Source of the DNA: Gp6-AA40 sp035263125
GTDB taxonomy: Bacteria > Acidobacteriota > Vicinamibacteria > Vicinamibacterales > UBA2999
Assembly: GCA_035263125.1 (NCBI GenBank)
Contig: DATFRP010000284.1
Coordinates: 1 to 64,000 of the forward strand
Reading direction: 5' to 3'
Length of the DNA stretch: 64,000 nucleotides
The position numbers and the translations under genes are program-made. The first letter of the stretch is position 1; every line of letters starts with the position of its first letter. This document shows positions 34,223 through 44,665 of this stretch, in pieces. The notes under the pieces were generated by a model that did no database searches, was not told where the DNA came from, and worked only from the letters and a program-made list of their open reading frames with translations.

Positions 34223-35956
34223 TCAGTTCTGCGGCGCCTTGAAATCAGCGATCGACAACTGCAGATACCGCTCGCCGTTCCAGATGTCCTGCTCGAGGGA
34301 GAACGCGAGATCGATCGCGGTGCGGTGCTCAGTCACGAACCCTTCGCGTTCGGAGGCACGCCATGCGATGCCACGCATCACGCGGCCATCCTGGCGGAAT
34401 GCCATTTTCAGATGACGCTCTTTGACCCTTCTCGGACCGTCGATGATCTCGACCGCCCCGGTCTGGAAGATCGGACGTGGATTGCCTGCGCCGAACGGTG
34501 CCAGCGTCGTGAGCTCTGAGGCGACGCGCTCGTCGATGCCGCGAAACGCAAGCGCGCCGTCGATCCACAAACGAGGTCGTAGATCGTCAGGCTGCAATCG
34601 CGCATCGGCGAAGTCGTTGACCCGCGCACGAAGCTCACGGATGCGCGCGGACTCCATCGTCAGTCCCGCTGCCTGTTTGTGACCGCCGAATCGTGTCATC
34701 ACCTCACCGCACGACTCGAGCGCTGCCAGCATGTTGAACGACGGGATGCTCCGGCAGGAACCATGCGCAACGTCTCCGTCGGTGGACATGACGATGGCCG
34801 GTCGGTGGAACGCATCCACCAGTTTCGAGGCCACGATGCCGATGACGCCCCGGTGCCAGCCTTCACCAGCCACGACGATGACGGTACGCGACCCGACCTC
34901 GAGGTCGGTCTCGACCGCCTTTCGCGCCTCCGCCACGATGTCCGCCTCCTCCTGTTGCCGCCGGAGGTTTTCGGCATCGAGCTGTTCGGCCAGCTGACGC
35001 GCTTCGGCTGCCATGCCTTCGTCGGCCGCGAGCAGCAGACGCGCGGCGATGTCGGGCGTGCTCATCCGGCCTGCCGCGTTGACGCGAGGCGCCAGCACGA
35101 AGCCGATGTGGTAGCTGTCGATCTCCTTGCCCGTCAGCCCGCACACGTCGAGCAACGAGCGGAGTCCGACCCGGTGCGGGCCTTTCGACAACATGCCCAG
35201 ACCGAGCTTCGCGATGACGCGGTTCTCGCCGGTGAGTGGAACGACGTCCGCCAGTGTGCCGATCGCCGCAACTTTGACGAACGCCGGAAGCCAGCTCACG
35301 TGTCCCGTTCGCGCGCACAAGGCGTGCACCAGTTTCAGCGCGACGCCGACGCCTGCGAGGTTCTTGTCGCCGTACTGGCAATCGTGCCGTTTCGGGTTGA
35401 TGACGGCCAGCGCGCTCGGGAGCTCGATGTCCGGCTCATGGTGATCGGTGATGATCAGATCCAGCCCGAGCATGCGCGCATGTTGCGCTGCTTCCACGGC
35501 CCTGATACCGCAGTCGACCGAAATCACGACTCGCACGCCCTCCGCGTGCAATCGATCGAGCGACGCCGGCTGAAGACCGTAGCCATCCCGCAGACGTTCA
35601 GGGATGAAGTGCGTCACGTCGGCCCCGAGCATCTCGAGCGCACGCCTGAGGATGACCGTCGACGTGATCCCGTCGACGTCGTAGTCGCCGTGAATGGCGA
35701 TGCGCTCACGCTGCGCGATGGCGCGCAGGATGCGGTCGACCGCAGCCCCCATATCGGCGAGCGTGAACGGATCGAGCAGATCGTCCAAGGTCGGTGACAG
35801 AAAACGCCTGGCGCGATCGGCGTCCGTCATGCCGCGAATGCAGAGCAGGCGGGCAGCGATCGGAGAGATCTGCAGCGCATGCGACAGATCCGTCACCGCG
35901 ACGTCGTCACACGGGAATGTCTCCCAGATCAGATCAGCCTTCGGCAATGCCGACAT
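34223..35956 (-). CDS. recJ: Single-stranded-DNA-specific exonuclease RecJ
   Basis: RecJ is a 5'-3' ssDNA exonuclease in repair. The 577-residue protein shows DHH phosphoesterase motifs: IHGDYDVDGITS (near residue 90), VISVDCGIRA, DHHEP, and the DHHA1 region with GGHKQAAGL. It overlaps accA by 23 bases. Confidence 0.94.
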   Translation of the reverse strand: MSALPKADLIWETFPCDDVAVTDLSHALQISPIAARLLCIRGMTDADRARRFLSPTLDDLLDPFTLADMGAAVDRILRAIAQRERIAIHGDYDVDGITSTVILRRALEMLGADVTHFIPERLRDGYGLQPASLDRLHAEGVRVVISVDCGIRAVEAAQHARMLGLDLIITDHHEPDIELPSALAVINPKRHDCQYGDKNLAGVGVALKLVHALCARTGHVSWLPAFVKVAAIGTLADVVPLTGENRVIAKLGLGMLSKGPHRVGLRSLLDVCGLTGKEIDSYHIGFVLAPRVNAAGRMSTPDIAARLLLAADEGMAAEARQLAEQLDAENLRRQQEEADIVAEARKAVETDLEVGSRTVIVVAGEGWHRGVIGIVASKLVDAFHRPAIVMSTDGDVAHGSCRSIPSFNMLAALESCGEVMTRFGGHKQAAGLTMESARIRELRARVNDFADARLQPDDLRPRLWIDGALAFRGIDERVASELTTLAPFGAGNPRPIFQTGAVEIIDGPRRVKERHLKMAFRQDGRVMRGIAWRASEREGFVTEHRTAIDLAFSLEQDIWNGERYLQLSIADFKAPQN

Positions 35957-36896
35957 TCCCCATGGCGCGCCACTTCTCGTAGCGCGCTCGCGATCGTGCG
36001 TCCGCGTTCATCGAGGCGACGTCGTTCAGCGTGCGATCGAGCACCGTGTCGAGGAGCGTGGCTGCCACATCAACGTTGGTATGAGCACCGCCCCGCGGTT
36101 CGGGCACGATCTCATCGATCAATCCCAGGCGAAGCAGGTCCGGTGCCGTGAGCTTCAGCGCTTCGGCAGCCTCGACCTTCTTACCGCTGTCGCGCCACAG
36201 AATCGCCGCGCAGCCCTCGGGCGGGATGACGCTGTAAATCGCGAACTCGTGCATCAGAATCCGATCGCCGACCGCCAGACCGAGCGCGCCGCCGCTGCCG
36301 CCTTCGCCGTGGACGATCACCACGATCGGCACCTCGAGCGCCGCCATCTCACGCAGATTCAGGGCAATGGCCTCTGAGATTCCCCGTTCCTCCGACTCGA
36401 TGCCGGGATACGCGGCGGGCGTGTCGATGAACGCGATGACCGAGCGCCGGTACTTCTCCGCGAGCTTCATGGCCCGGAGCGCCTTGCGATAGCCTTCTGG
36501 CTTCGCGTAACCGAAGTTCCGGTAAATCTTCTGCTTCGTGTCGCCACCGCCCTTGTGATGCCCGACGATGAGCACCGGCTCGTCCTTGTAGCGCGCAAAC
36601 CCTGCCACCACGGCATGATCGTCGGCGAAGCGGCGATCTCCGCTGATCTCAGTGAACTCGGTGAAGAGACGGTTCACATAATCGAGCACGGTCGGCCGAT
36701 TCGGATGCCTCGCCACGAGCACGCGCTGCCAGGGCGTCAGGTTCTTGTAGATCTCGCCGCGAATCGCATCGATGCGGTGGTTCAGACTGTCGATGGATCG
36801 CTGGCGTTCGGGCGTCATCGGCAGCATCGCCATCGCTTCCAGCTCTTTGAGCAACAGTGCGATCGGTTCCTCGAAGTCGAGTGTGTCAGGAGGCAT
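35934..36896 (-). CDS. accA: Acetyl-CoA carboxylase carboxyltransferase subunit alpha
   Basis: AccA with AccD transfers the carboxyl group from biotin to acetyl-CoA to make malonyl-CoA. The 320-residue product begins LDFEEPIALLLKELEAM and contains FIDTPAAYPGIESEERG and GEGGSGGALGLAVGD, the oxyanion-hole region. It follows dnaE by 12 bases; the dnaE-accA pair is common. Confidence 0.95.
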   Translation of the reverse strand: MPPDTLDFEEPIALLLKELEAMAMLPMTPERQRSIDSLNHRIDAIRGEIYKNLTPWQRVLVARHPNRPTVLDYVNRLFTEFTEISGDRRFADDHAVVAGFARYKDEPVLIVGHHKGGGDTKQKIYRNFGYAKPEGYRKALRAMKLAEKYRRSVIAFIDTPAAYPGIESEERGISEAIALNLREMAALEVPIVVIVHGEGGSGGALGLAVGDRILMHEFAIYSVIPPEGCAAILWRDSGKKVEAAEALKLTAPDLLRLGLIDEIVPEPRGGAHTNVDVAATLLDTVLDRTLNDVASMNADARSRARYEKWRAMGNVGIAEG

Positions 36897-36908
36897 GGAC
36901 AGACCAGG

Positions 36909-39900
36909 TCATCGGCCCTCGGCTTTGCCCGGGGCGTCCTGAGTGGGAGTCGACGAGCGCAGGCTGACCGATCCAGCGCCGCAGATTCTTTCGACCTCCG
37001 AGACCAGGCTCTCGGACGGACGCACGCGGATCCCGCTGATGTCGGCGGTCACCCGAATGTGTTTCTCCTGCTCGTGAATCACGAACGCGACGCGACGGTC
37101 TCCCTTGTGATGCGCCAGCACTTCCAGCAGTTTCTCGAAGGTCGCTCGACCGTGCGGAGGCATCGAGAGACGGATGGCCACCGATTTGGCCAGACGTTCG
37201 CGCACCATCTCGATCGGCACGATTTCAGACGCCAGGATTCTCGAGGATTCGTCGTCGCGCTCAAAGCGCCCGGCGACGCACACCGTCTTCCCCGCTTCCG
37301 CCAGGTGGCCATGTTGCTTGAACGCTTCCGGGAACACCACCACCTCGATGCTCCCGTGGGCGTCGTCGAGCATGAACACGCACATGCGATCGCCTCGGCG
37401 GGTCTTGAGCGGCCGCAGTCCGGAGACGATACCGCCGATGGAGATCTCCTCAGCCACCAGTCGCCCATTCCCGTTGCCCGACGGGAAGCCGTGGCCAGGC
37501 CGGTCATTCCCGTTGCTCGATCCCGCGGCCGGTGCAATCGAATCGTCGCCGCTGTCATCCTGCGGCGCGTCGGCCTCTTTCTTGACGACCAGATCTTTGG
37601 TGGTCTTCGATCCGTACTCGCGCAGATCGTCAGCCCATCGATCGATCGGATGGCCGCTCCAATAGAGACCGAGTGACTCTTTCTCGAAATTGAGCTGATC
37701 GATCTCCGACCAGGGCGGGACATCGGGGAGACGGACGACAGTCGGTCCCGCCTCTTCCTCTCCTCCACCGAAGAGATCGACCTGTCCCAGATCCTTGTTC
37801 CGCTGCGTACGCGCGCCGTGCTCGAAGGCGCTTTCAATCGCCGCGAACAACTTCGCGCGAACGGCAGGCAGCGGCGCGCCAGTCGACGCTCCGGTCCCCG
37901 GGCCGATGATGGTGTCGCACGCACCCGATTTCACGAGCGCCTCGAACACGCGTTTGTTCGCGATCCGCAGATCGAGCACCTCGCACAACGCGTGCAAGGA
38001 GGGGATGCGGCCGCCGAGCAGCTCACGCGCCTGGATGATGGCGTTGATCGCGCCTTCGCCCAGTCCCTTGATGGCCGTCAGGCCGAACCGTACACCACGC
38101 CCGGGCTCGACCGTGAAGTTCAGCCGGCTCTCGGTGATGTCGGGCGGCAGCACCGGGATCCCGCGATCGCGGCTCTCTGCCAGATACACCGCGAGCTTGT
38201 CGGTGTTCTGCGCTTCGATCGTCAGCAGAGCGGCAGCGAAGTGCCAGGGGTAGTTGGCCTTCAGATAGGCTGTCTGGTAGGCGAGGAAGGCGTACGCGGT
38301 CGAATGCGACTTGTTGAAGCCGTACCCGGCGAAGTATTCCATCAGGTCGAAGATCTTGGTCGCCTTCTTCTCGTTGATCCCTTTGGCGAGCGCACCGTCC
38401 ATGAAGTCGGCGCGCATCTTCGCCATGACCTTCGGATCCTTCTTCCCCATCGCCTTGCGCAGCATGTCGGCTTGCGCCAGCGAGAAACCGGCCAGCGCCT
38501 GCGCGATGAGCATCACCTGTTCCTGATAGGCGATGACGCCGTAGGTGTCGCCCAGGATCGGGGCCAGCTGCTGCAGGTCGTACTTGACCTCCTTCGTGCC
38601 CTGCTTGCGCGCGATGTAGTCGTCCACCATGCCGGACTTCAGCGGCCCTGGGCGATAGAGCGCGTTCAGCGCGATCAGATCGTCGAGCCGGTCCGGCCTC
38701 GCTTTGCGCAACAGCTCGCGCATGCCCGACGACTCGAACTGGAAGATGCCGTAGGCCGCGCCCTCCTGGAACACCTTGTAGGTCTTCGCGTCGTCCAGCG
38801 GCACGTTGTCGATGTCGAGGTCGATGCCTTCAGTCCGCTTGATCTCCTTCAGGGCATCGTCGATCAATGTGAGCGTGCTGAGCCCCAGGAAGTCCATCTT
38901 CAGAAGGCCGACCCGCTCGACCTCCTTCATGTTCCACTGGGTGACGATTTCATCGCGCTGCCCTTTGTAGAGCGGCGCGTAGTCCGTGATCGGGCCGGGC
39001 GCGATGACGACGCCCGCGGCGTGCACCGACGCATGGCGCGACATGCCCTCGAGGCGCTTGCCGATCTCGATCACTTCCTTGACCTTCGGGTCCTTCGCCA
39101 CCATGTCCTTGAGGACCGGATTCTCGGCGAGGGCCTTGTCCAGCGTCATGTCGAGCGCCGGCGGGATCTGCTTGGCGATGTTGTTGACGTCGGCGTAGGG
39201 CATGTCGAGGGCGCGTCCGACGTCGCGTACCACCGCCTTGGCCTTCATCGTCCCGAAAGTGATGATCTGGGCGACGTTCTCACGCCCGTATTTGCGTGTG
39301 ACGTACTCGATCACCTCACCGCGCCGGCGTTCGCAGAAGTCCACGTCGATATCGGGCATGGACACGCGCTCGGGGTTGAGGAACCGCTCGAACAGCAGGT
39401 CGTAGTGGATCGGATCGACGTCAGTGATGCGCAGGCACCACGCAACCAGGGAGCCCGCCGCAGAACCGCGGCCCGGCCCAACCGGGATGCCCCGCTCGCG
39501 TCCATACCGGATGAAATCCCAGACGATCAGGAAGTAGCCGGTGTAGCCCATCTCCTTGATCATCGCGATCTCATAGTCGAGACGCGTCGTGTACTCGTCG
39601 ATCGTGTGCCGGAGCGAACCGGCCGCCTGCAGTTTCTGCAGGCGCGGCAGCCGCTGCGCAAATCCATCGCGCGCGACCCGCTCGAAGTACTCATCGAGCG
39701 TCAACCCGTCAGGCACGCCAAATACCGGCAGATGGTTCGTGCCTTTCGGGATCGTGACGTTGCAACGTTCCGCGACCAGAAGGGTGTTCTTGAGCGCGTC
39801 TTCATGCCCCCTGAAGACGCCGGCCATCTGCTCGGCCGTCTTCAGGAAGAACTGATCGCCGGTGTACCGCAACCGCTTCTCGTCCTGTACCGTCTTGCCC

Positions 39901-40574
39901 GAACCGATGCAGAGCAGAATGTCGTGCGGCTGGTAATCGCCCTGGCGCAGGTAGTGCACGTCGTTGGTCGCAACCAATGGCAGATTCAGTTCGCGCGCGA
40001 GCGGGATGATGCCCCGATTGACCGTCTTCTGCTCTTCGATGCCCTGATACTGCATCTCGAGGAAGAAGTTGTTCGGACCCAGGATGTCGCGCAGCCGCGC
40101 CGCCGCTTCGAGTGCGGGACGCGCCTGCTCCACCTTGAGAGCGCTGGCGACTTCCCCCTTCAGGCAGCTGCTCAGGCCGATCAACCCTTTCGAGTGCTGG
40201 GCCAGCAGATCCTTGTCGATGCGAGGCCGATAGTAGAAACCCTCGGTGTAGCCGGCCGACACGAGTTTGATCAGATTCTTGTAGCCTTCGTCGGTCTCGG
40301 CCAGCAGCACGAGATGGTTGGTCTCCGTCTGTGGACCGCTCTTGTCGAACCGGCTGCCCTGTGCGACGTAGACCTCGCATCCGAGAATCGGCTTCAGCCC
40401 GCGCTCGCGGGCGTGGTCGTGAAAGACCACCGATGAAAACATGTTGCCATGCTCGGTGACCGCCAGCCCCGGCATCTTCAGCTTGACCGCTTCGTCCAGC
40501 AGCTCGTCGATCCGGCACGCGCCGTCGAGGAGCGAGAACTCGGTGTGAAGATGAAGGTGGACGAAATCAGTCAT
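36909..40574 (-). CDS. dnaE: DNA polymerase III subunit alpha
   Basis: The 1221-residue replicative polymerase has an N-terminal PHP domain (HLHTEFSLLDGACR), polymerase motifs GRGSAAGSLVAWCL and PDIDVDFCERRR with catalytic Asp residues, finger region YQEQVMLIAQ, and a C-terminal OB domain (ISIGGIVSGLRPLKTRRGDRM). No mutation of obvious key residues is seen. Length is typical of DnaE1. Confidence 0.97.
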   Translation of the reverse strand: MTDFVHLHLHTEFSLLDGACRIDELLDEAVKLKMPGLAVTEHGNMFSSVVFHDHARERGLKPILGCEVYVAQGSRFDKSGPQTETNHLVLLAETDEGYKNLIKLVSAGYTEGFYYRPRIDKDLLAQHSKGLIGLSSCLKGEVASALKVEQARPALEAAARLRDILGPNNFFLEMQYQGIEEQKTVNRGIIPLARELNLPLVATNDVHYLRQGDYQPHDILLCIGSGKTVQDEKRLRYTGDQFFLKTAEQMAGVFRGHEDALKNTLLVAERCNVTIPKGTNHLPVFGVPDGLTLDEYFERVARDGFAQRLPRLQKLQAAGSLRHTIDEYTTRLDYEIAMIKEMGYTGYFLIVWDFIRYGRERGIPVGPGRGSAAGSLVAWCLRITDVDPIHYDLLFERFLNPERVSMPDIDVDFCERRRGEVIEYVTRKYGRENVAQIITFGTMKAKAVVRDVGRALDMPYADVNNIAKQIPPALDMTLDKALAENPVLKDMVAKDPKVKEVIEIGKRLEGMSRHASVHAAGVVIAPGPITDYAPLYKGQRDEIVTQWNMKEVERVGLLKMDFLGLSTLTLIDDALKEIKRTEGIDLDIDNVPLDDAKTYKVFQEGAAYGIFQFESSGMRELLRKARPDRLDDLIALNALYRPGPLKSGMVDDYIARKQGTKEVKYDLQQLAPILGDTYGVIAYQEQVMLIAQALAGFSLAQADMLRKAMGKKDPKVMAKMRADFMDGALAKGINEKKATKIFDLMEYFAGYGFNKSHSTAYAFLAYQTAYLKANYPWHFAAALLTIEAQNTDKLAVYLAESRDRGIPVLPPDITESRLNFTVEPGRGVRFGLTAIKGLGEGAINAIIQARELLGGRIPSLHALCEVLDLRIANKRVFEALVKSGACDTIIGPGTGASTGAPLPAVRAKLFAAIESAFEHGARTQRNKDLGQVDLFGGGEEEAGPTVVRLPDVPPWSEIDQLNFEKESLGLYWSGHPIDRWADDLREYGSKTTKDLVVKKEADAPQDDSGDDSIAPAAGSSNGNDRPGHGFPSGNGNGRLVAEEISIGGIVSGLRPLKTRRGDRMCVFMLDDAHGSIEVVVFPEAFKQHGHLAEAGKTVCVAGRFERDDESSRILASEIVPIEMVRERLAKSVAIRLSMPPHGRATFEKLLEVLAHHKGDRRVAFVIHEQEKHIRVTADISGIRVRPSESLVSEVERICGAGSVSLRSSTPTQDAPGKAEGR

Positions 40575-40589
40575 TCACCAATGCTCGGT

Positions 40590-42155
40590 CTATTCCCATT
40601 CAATCGTTGACGGCGGCTTGGACGAGATGTCGTAGACCACACGATTGATGCCTCTGACTTCGTTCACGATCCGAGACGAGATCGTGGCAAGCAGATCGTG
40701 CGGGAGGCGCGCCCAGTCTGCCGTCATGCCGTCGAGGCTCTCGACCGCTCGGATCGCGACGGTGTACTCGTACGTGCGCGCATCCCCCATCACGCCGACG
40801 CTCTGCACCGGGAGCAGCACCGCAAAGCTTTGCCACAGCCGTTCGTACCAGCCAGCCTTCCGGATCTCCTCGGCGACGATGCGATCGGCGAGGCGCAGCA
40901 GCGTCAAGCGATCCGCGGTGATCTCGCCCACGACACGAACTGCGAGACCAGGCCCCGGGAAGGGCTGGCGAACCACGAACTCGCGCTCGAGTCCGAGATC
41001 CTCCCCGACCCGTCGCACTTCGTCTTTGAACAGATCGCGCAGCGGCTCCACGAGCGTGAAGTTCATGCGCTCGGGCAGACCGCCCACGTTGTGATGGCTC
41101 TTGATGACGACAGCCGGACCGTGCACCGACGCCGACTCGATGACGTCGGGATACAACGTCCCTTGCCCGAGAAACCCGAAGCCGCCAAGCTCGTTGGCGC
41201 GCCGCTCGAACACGTCGATGAACGTCGTGCCGATGATCTTCCGCTTTTGCTCCGGGTCGGTCACGCCGGCCAGCCGTTGAAGGAAGAGGGCGCTGGCGTC
41301 GACGAAATCGAGCGGCAGGCGCAGCTTGCCGCGAAACCGCGTTTGAATCTGATTGGCTTCGTCGTATCGCAGGAGCCCGTTGTCGACGAAGATGCAGGTG
41401 AGTCGGTCGCCGATCGCGCGATGAATCAGCATCGCGGCGACCGTCGAATCCACACCGCCCGACAGCCCGCACACGACCTTGCCCGTACCAACCTGTTCAC
41501 GGATGCGCGCCGTCGCCTCCTCGATGAAGGAGGAGATCGTCCAATCCCCGACGCACCCGCACACGCCGTACGCAAACGCCCGCAGAATCTCGATCCCGTA
41601 ATCGGTGTGCGCGACCTCTGGATGGAACAGCAGCGCGTAGAGCTGACGATCGGGCGCTTCCATTGCCGCGATCGGCGCGGTCGCGCTCGTGGCCGCCACC
41701 TGGAATCCAGGCGGCACGGAAGCCACGTCGTCGCCATGGCTCGCCCACACCCGGAGTTCCATCGGAACGTCAGCGAACAAACGCGGCGCCGCGCTGTGGC
41801 CTGGCATGCCGTTTCGAGTGACCTTGACGAGGGCGTGACCGAACTCCCGATGGCCCGACCGACGCACTTCGCCGCCGAGTATGTCGGTCATCAGTTGCAT
41901 GCCGTAGCAGATGCCGAGCACCGGGCGGCCGAGATCGAAGAGTCCCGCTTCGCATCGCGGTGCCCCGTCGTCCGATACGCTGCTCGGCCCACCTGACAGG
42001 ATCACGCCGACGGGGTCCTTCGCGCGAAGTACCTCAACCGGTGTGTTGAAGGGCAGGATCTCGGTGTAGATCGAAAGCTCACGGAGTCGGCGAGCGATCA
42101 GCTGTGTGTACTGGGACCCGAAGTCGAGGACGAGAATCGTTTGATGTGACACCAT
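40590..42155 (-). CDS. guaA: GMP synthase (glutamine-hydrolysing)
   Basis: GuaA converts XMP to GMP. The 521-residue protein has an N-terminal class I amidotransferase with Cys83 (GICYGMQ) and HPEV, an ATP-pyrophosphatase loop LSGGVDSTV, and the C-terminal dimer domain with RPFPGPGLAVRV-like QPFPGPGLAVRV and KPPSTIEWE at the end. It follows dnaE's upstream end by 15 bases. Confidence 0.97.
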   Translation of the reverse strand: MVSHQTILVLDFGSQYTQLIARRLRELSIYTEILPFNTPVEVLRAKDPVGVILSGGPSSVSDDGAPRCEAGLFDLGRPVLGICYGMQLMTDILGGEVRRSGHREFGHALVKVTRNGMPGHSAAPRLFADVPMELRVWASHGDDVASVPPGFQVAATSATAPIAAMEAPDRQLYALLFHPEVAHTDYGIEILRAFAYGVCGCVGDWTISSFIEEATARIREQVGTGKVVCGLSGGVDSTVAAMLIHRAIGDRLTCIFVDNGLLRYDEANQIQTRFRGKLRLPLDFVDASALFLQRLAGVTDPEQKRKIIGTTFIDVFERRANELGGFGFLGQGTLYPDVIESASVHGPAVVIKSHHNVGGLPERMNFTLVEPLRDLFKDEVRRVGEDLGLEREFVVRQPFPGPGLAVRVVGEITADRLTLLRLADRIVAEEIRKAGWYERLWQSFAVLLPVQSVGVMGDARTYEYTVAIRAVESLDGMTADWARLPHDLLATISSRIVNEVRGINRVVYDISSKPPSTIEWE

Positions 42156-42162
42156 CGAAAGG

Positions 42163-42211
42163 AATCAGGATTCAGGAATCAGGATTCAGAAATCAGGAAT
42201 CAGGATTCAGG
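42163..42211. repeat. Heptamer tandem repeat upstream of guaA
   Basis: Seven contiguous 7-base units of the type A(A/T)TCAG(G/A) fill this stretch. It lies 8 bases upstream of the guaA start on the minus strand and about 30 bases before the next gene, in a spacer with lower GC than its surroundings. Confidence 0.85.
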
Positions 42212-42243
42212 CATCGAGACGCGTTATTATCCCACAACATATA

Positions 42244-43428
42244 GTGGCCCGATCACTTCGAACGTACGTCTTATTGCTATTCTCATGCTTGGGCGCCTGC
42301 CCCTACTGTGCGGTTGCGCGCGCCGAACACACGCCGATCGATCCGCCGCTCGCTGCGCTGCTTCCCTCGGAACAGGCGTGGCTCATCACGCTTCCCTTTC
42401 CACCGTCTGCGCCGGCGGCGATGGACGAGACGCGCGTTTACATACCACTCGCCGGCGAGCACTTCATCGCGCTGAACCGGCAGACCGGCGCAACGATCTG
42501 GAGCGTCGACATCGAGAGCGAGTGGTCCCCGCTCGTGCGCGACGGCGTGGTGTACATCGCAGCCAGCGACGAACTCCACGCCCTGGACGCAGCGACGGGC
42601 AATCACAAATGGCGTGTCCCGCTGCCTCGCAGCCCGATGGCCGCTCTTGCGATGACGGAAAGCGCGATCATCGCGCTGGTCACGCCGGACGAAGTGTTGG
42701 CGTTCCGTCCGGCAGATGGAAGCCAGCTCTGGGCTCAGTCGTTCGGCGGTACGTCTGGACCTGCGTCGATGGCCGTCGATCGCTCCCGCATTGTCGTGAC
42801 CCTTGGCTCCCGGGTGTTGCGCGTCGATCACGGAAAGGGCGCCGTACGGTGGAGTCGCACATTGCCTGGCATGCTGCGATCGCCTGTCCTCGCCGGCAAT
42901 CGCGTCTTTGTCGGATCGACGGACAACGAAGTTCACGCGCTCAATGCCGACAGCGGCGGCGTGGACTGGTCGTTTCAGGTCGGAGGCGACGTGATCGGCG
43001 CCGCGACCGCCGATGACGTAGTGTTCGTCGTGTCGCTCGACAACGTGCTGCGCGCCCTCAAGCAGGGCTCCGGCAATCAAGTGTGGCTTCAGAAACTCAA
43101 CATGCGACCGGCGGCGCCGCCGTATGCGCTTGGCGGCATCGTCGTCGTGCCAGGGATGTCGACGCCGCTGGCGACGTTCAACGCGAAAACGGGAAAGTTG
43201 ATCGCGACGCTCGACACGACAGCGGATCTGCCCGACGTCAAGTTCCTCGCCCCGACACTCGTATCTTCCAAGCTGACCCCGTTTACCGTGTCGCTGGTCG
43301 CGATCACGCGCGACGGGCGCGCGATGGGTCATCGGTCGGTCGCGATGATGTTCCGTGATGCCGCGCTCGTGCCGCTGACGACTCTTCCAGGAAAACCGCT
43401 GACGAAGGAACGCTCGACGATCCCCTGA
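42244..43428 (+). CDS. PQQ-like beta-propeller lipoprotein, BamB-like
   Basis: The 394-residue protein has a short signal with a lipobox LGAC (Cys19) and repeated propeller blades (HFIALNRQTGATIWSVDIES, ELHALDAATGNHKWRVPL, NEVHALNADSGGVDWSFQV). This is the fold of BamB, an outer-membrane assembly lipoprotein, and of many other exported sensors or scaffolds. No bam gene lies beside it. The start is a GTG. Confidence 0.75.
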   Translation: MARSLRTYVLLLFSCLGACPYCAVARAEHTPIDPPLAALLPSEQAWLITLPFPPSAPAAMDETRVYIPLAGEHFIALNRQTGATIWSVDIESEWSPLVRDGVVYIAASDELHALDAATGNHKWRVPLPRSPMAALAMTESAIIALVTPDEVLAFRPADGSQLWAQSFGGTSGPASMAVDRSRIVVTLGSRVLRVDHGKGAVRWSRTLPGMLRSPVLAGNRVFVGSTDNEVHALNADSGGVDWSFQVGGDVIGAATADDVVFVVSLDNVLRALKQGSGNQVWLQKLNMRPAAPPYALGGIVVVPGMSTPLATFNAKTGKLIATLDTTADLPDVKFLAPTLVSSKLTPFTVSLVAITRDGRAMGHRSVAMMFRDAALVPLTTLPGKPLTKERSTIP

Positions 43429-43438
43429 TCGGCCACGA

Positions 43439-44665
43439 TCACGAGCTGGTCAGCGCTGGCTGAAGGACGGTCGCAAGTCGTTTGACGCCTTCTTCAATCC
43501 GATCGACCGACGGCGCCGAGAACGACAACCGAATCGTCTGGTGTCCGCTGCCGTCGACGAAGAACGCGCTCCCGATCACGAAGACGACGCCCTGATCGAG
43601 CGCGAGACGGAGCACGTCCAGATCCCTACGCCCTTCCGGCAGCGTCGCCCAGACGAAGAAGCCGCCTTTCGGCGACTCCCACGACAGCCGGTCGCCGATA
43701 TGCGTGCGAATCGCGCGCTCGATCACATCACGCTTCCGTCGATACGCGGCTCGAAGCGTTGGCGCCAGCCGATCGATCACGCCGCGCCGGATCGCCTCGA
43801 ACGCGATGTGTTGATCGAGCACCCCCGATGAGAGATCGGTCGATTGTTTGGCGGTGTCGAATCGATCGACCAGAACACGCGGCGCCGCCATCCACCCGAC
43901 GCGGAACCCGGGCGCCAGCGTTTTCGACACGGTGCTCAAGTACAGCACGCGCCCGTTAGTATCGTCGGCGGCGATCGGACGAGTCTCCGCCGCGCTCGCT
44001 ACGTCCTCGAAGTACAGCGAGCCGTACGGATCGTCCTCGACGATCAACACGTCGCGTCGTTCGGCCCATTCGAGGAGCCGTCTCCGCTTGTCGAGCGCCA
44101 GCAGACTGCCCGTGGGATTCTGGAAGTTCGGGATGATGTACAAGAGCTTGACCGTATGACCGGCACGGTGCTCCCGCTGCCAGACTTCGTCGAGATGATC
44201 GAGGCTGATCCCATCGGCCTCCAGCTTCACACCGACGATGTTCGCCTGCGCGTTCTTGAACGCGGCGATTCCCCCCGTAAACGTCGGCAGCTCGACCAGG
44301 ACGACGTCGCCAGGGCTGATGATCACACGCGCGATGAGATCGATGCCCTGTTGCGAGCCACTGGTGATGATGACGTTCTCGCGCACGGTCTTGATTCCGC
44401 GGGCCTCGAGCACGTCGACCAGCGTCTCCACGAGAGGCATGTGTCCACGCGTCGGTCCGTATTGCAAGGTGTCGCCGTCGTCGCCGCGCAGCAGTGAGTC
44501 GGCGATCGCGCGAAGCTCGTCCCACGGAAACAGCTCGGGGTCCGGATACCCGGGAGCAAACGACACCATGTCGGGTGCCTGCGACACGAGGATGCCCATC
44601 TGCCGGATCGCGGAGCCGGCGAGCTGTCGTCCCGTGGCCGAAAGAAAGCGCTCGTAGTCGGTCAT
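43439..44665 (-). CDS. PLP-dependent aminotransferase class I/II (2-aminoadipate/MocR-like group)
   Basis: The 408-residue protein has the fold-type I pattern: TSGSQQGIDLIARV, YIIPNFQNPTG, VEDDPYG and the PLP lysine in LSTVSKTLAPGFRVGW. It is close to the LysN/alpha-aminoadipate aminotransferase group and lacks the GntR domain of MocR regulators. The amino donor is not predictable. It overlaps the next gene's start region by 4 bases. Confidence 0.87.
   Translation of the reverse strand: MTDYERFLSATGRQLAGSAIRQMGILVSQAPDMVSFAPGYPDPELFPWDELRAIADSLLRGDDGDTLQYGPTRGHMPLVETLVDVLEARGIKTVRENVIITSGSQQGIDLIARVIISPGDVVLVELPTFTGGIAAFKNAQANIVGVKLEADGISLDHLDEVWQREHRAGHTVKLLYIIPNFQNPTGSLLALDKRRRLLEWAERRDVLIVEDDPYGSLYFEDVASAAETRPIAADDTNGRVLYLSTVSKTLAPGFRVGWMAAPRVLVDRFDTAKQSTDLSSGVLDQHIAFEAIRRGVIDRLAPTLRAAYRRKRDVIERAIRTHIGDRLSWESPKGGFFVWATLPEGRRDLDVLRLALDQGVVFVIGSAFFVDGSGHQTIRLSFSAPSVDRIEEGVKRLATVLQPALTSS

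Noticed and set aside
37818..40436. 872-residue plus-strand open frame
   Set aside because: It is fully antisense to dnaE, has shadow-like composition, and shows no recognisable domain.
42163..42211. CRISPR-like array
   Set aside because: Units are 7 bases and contiguous, without spacers.
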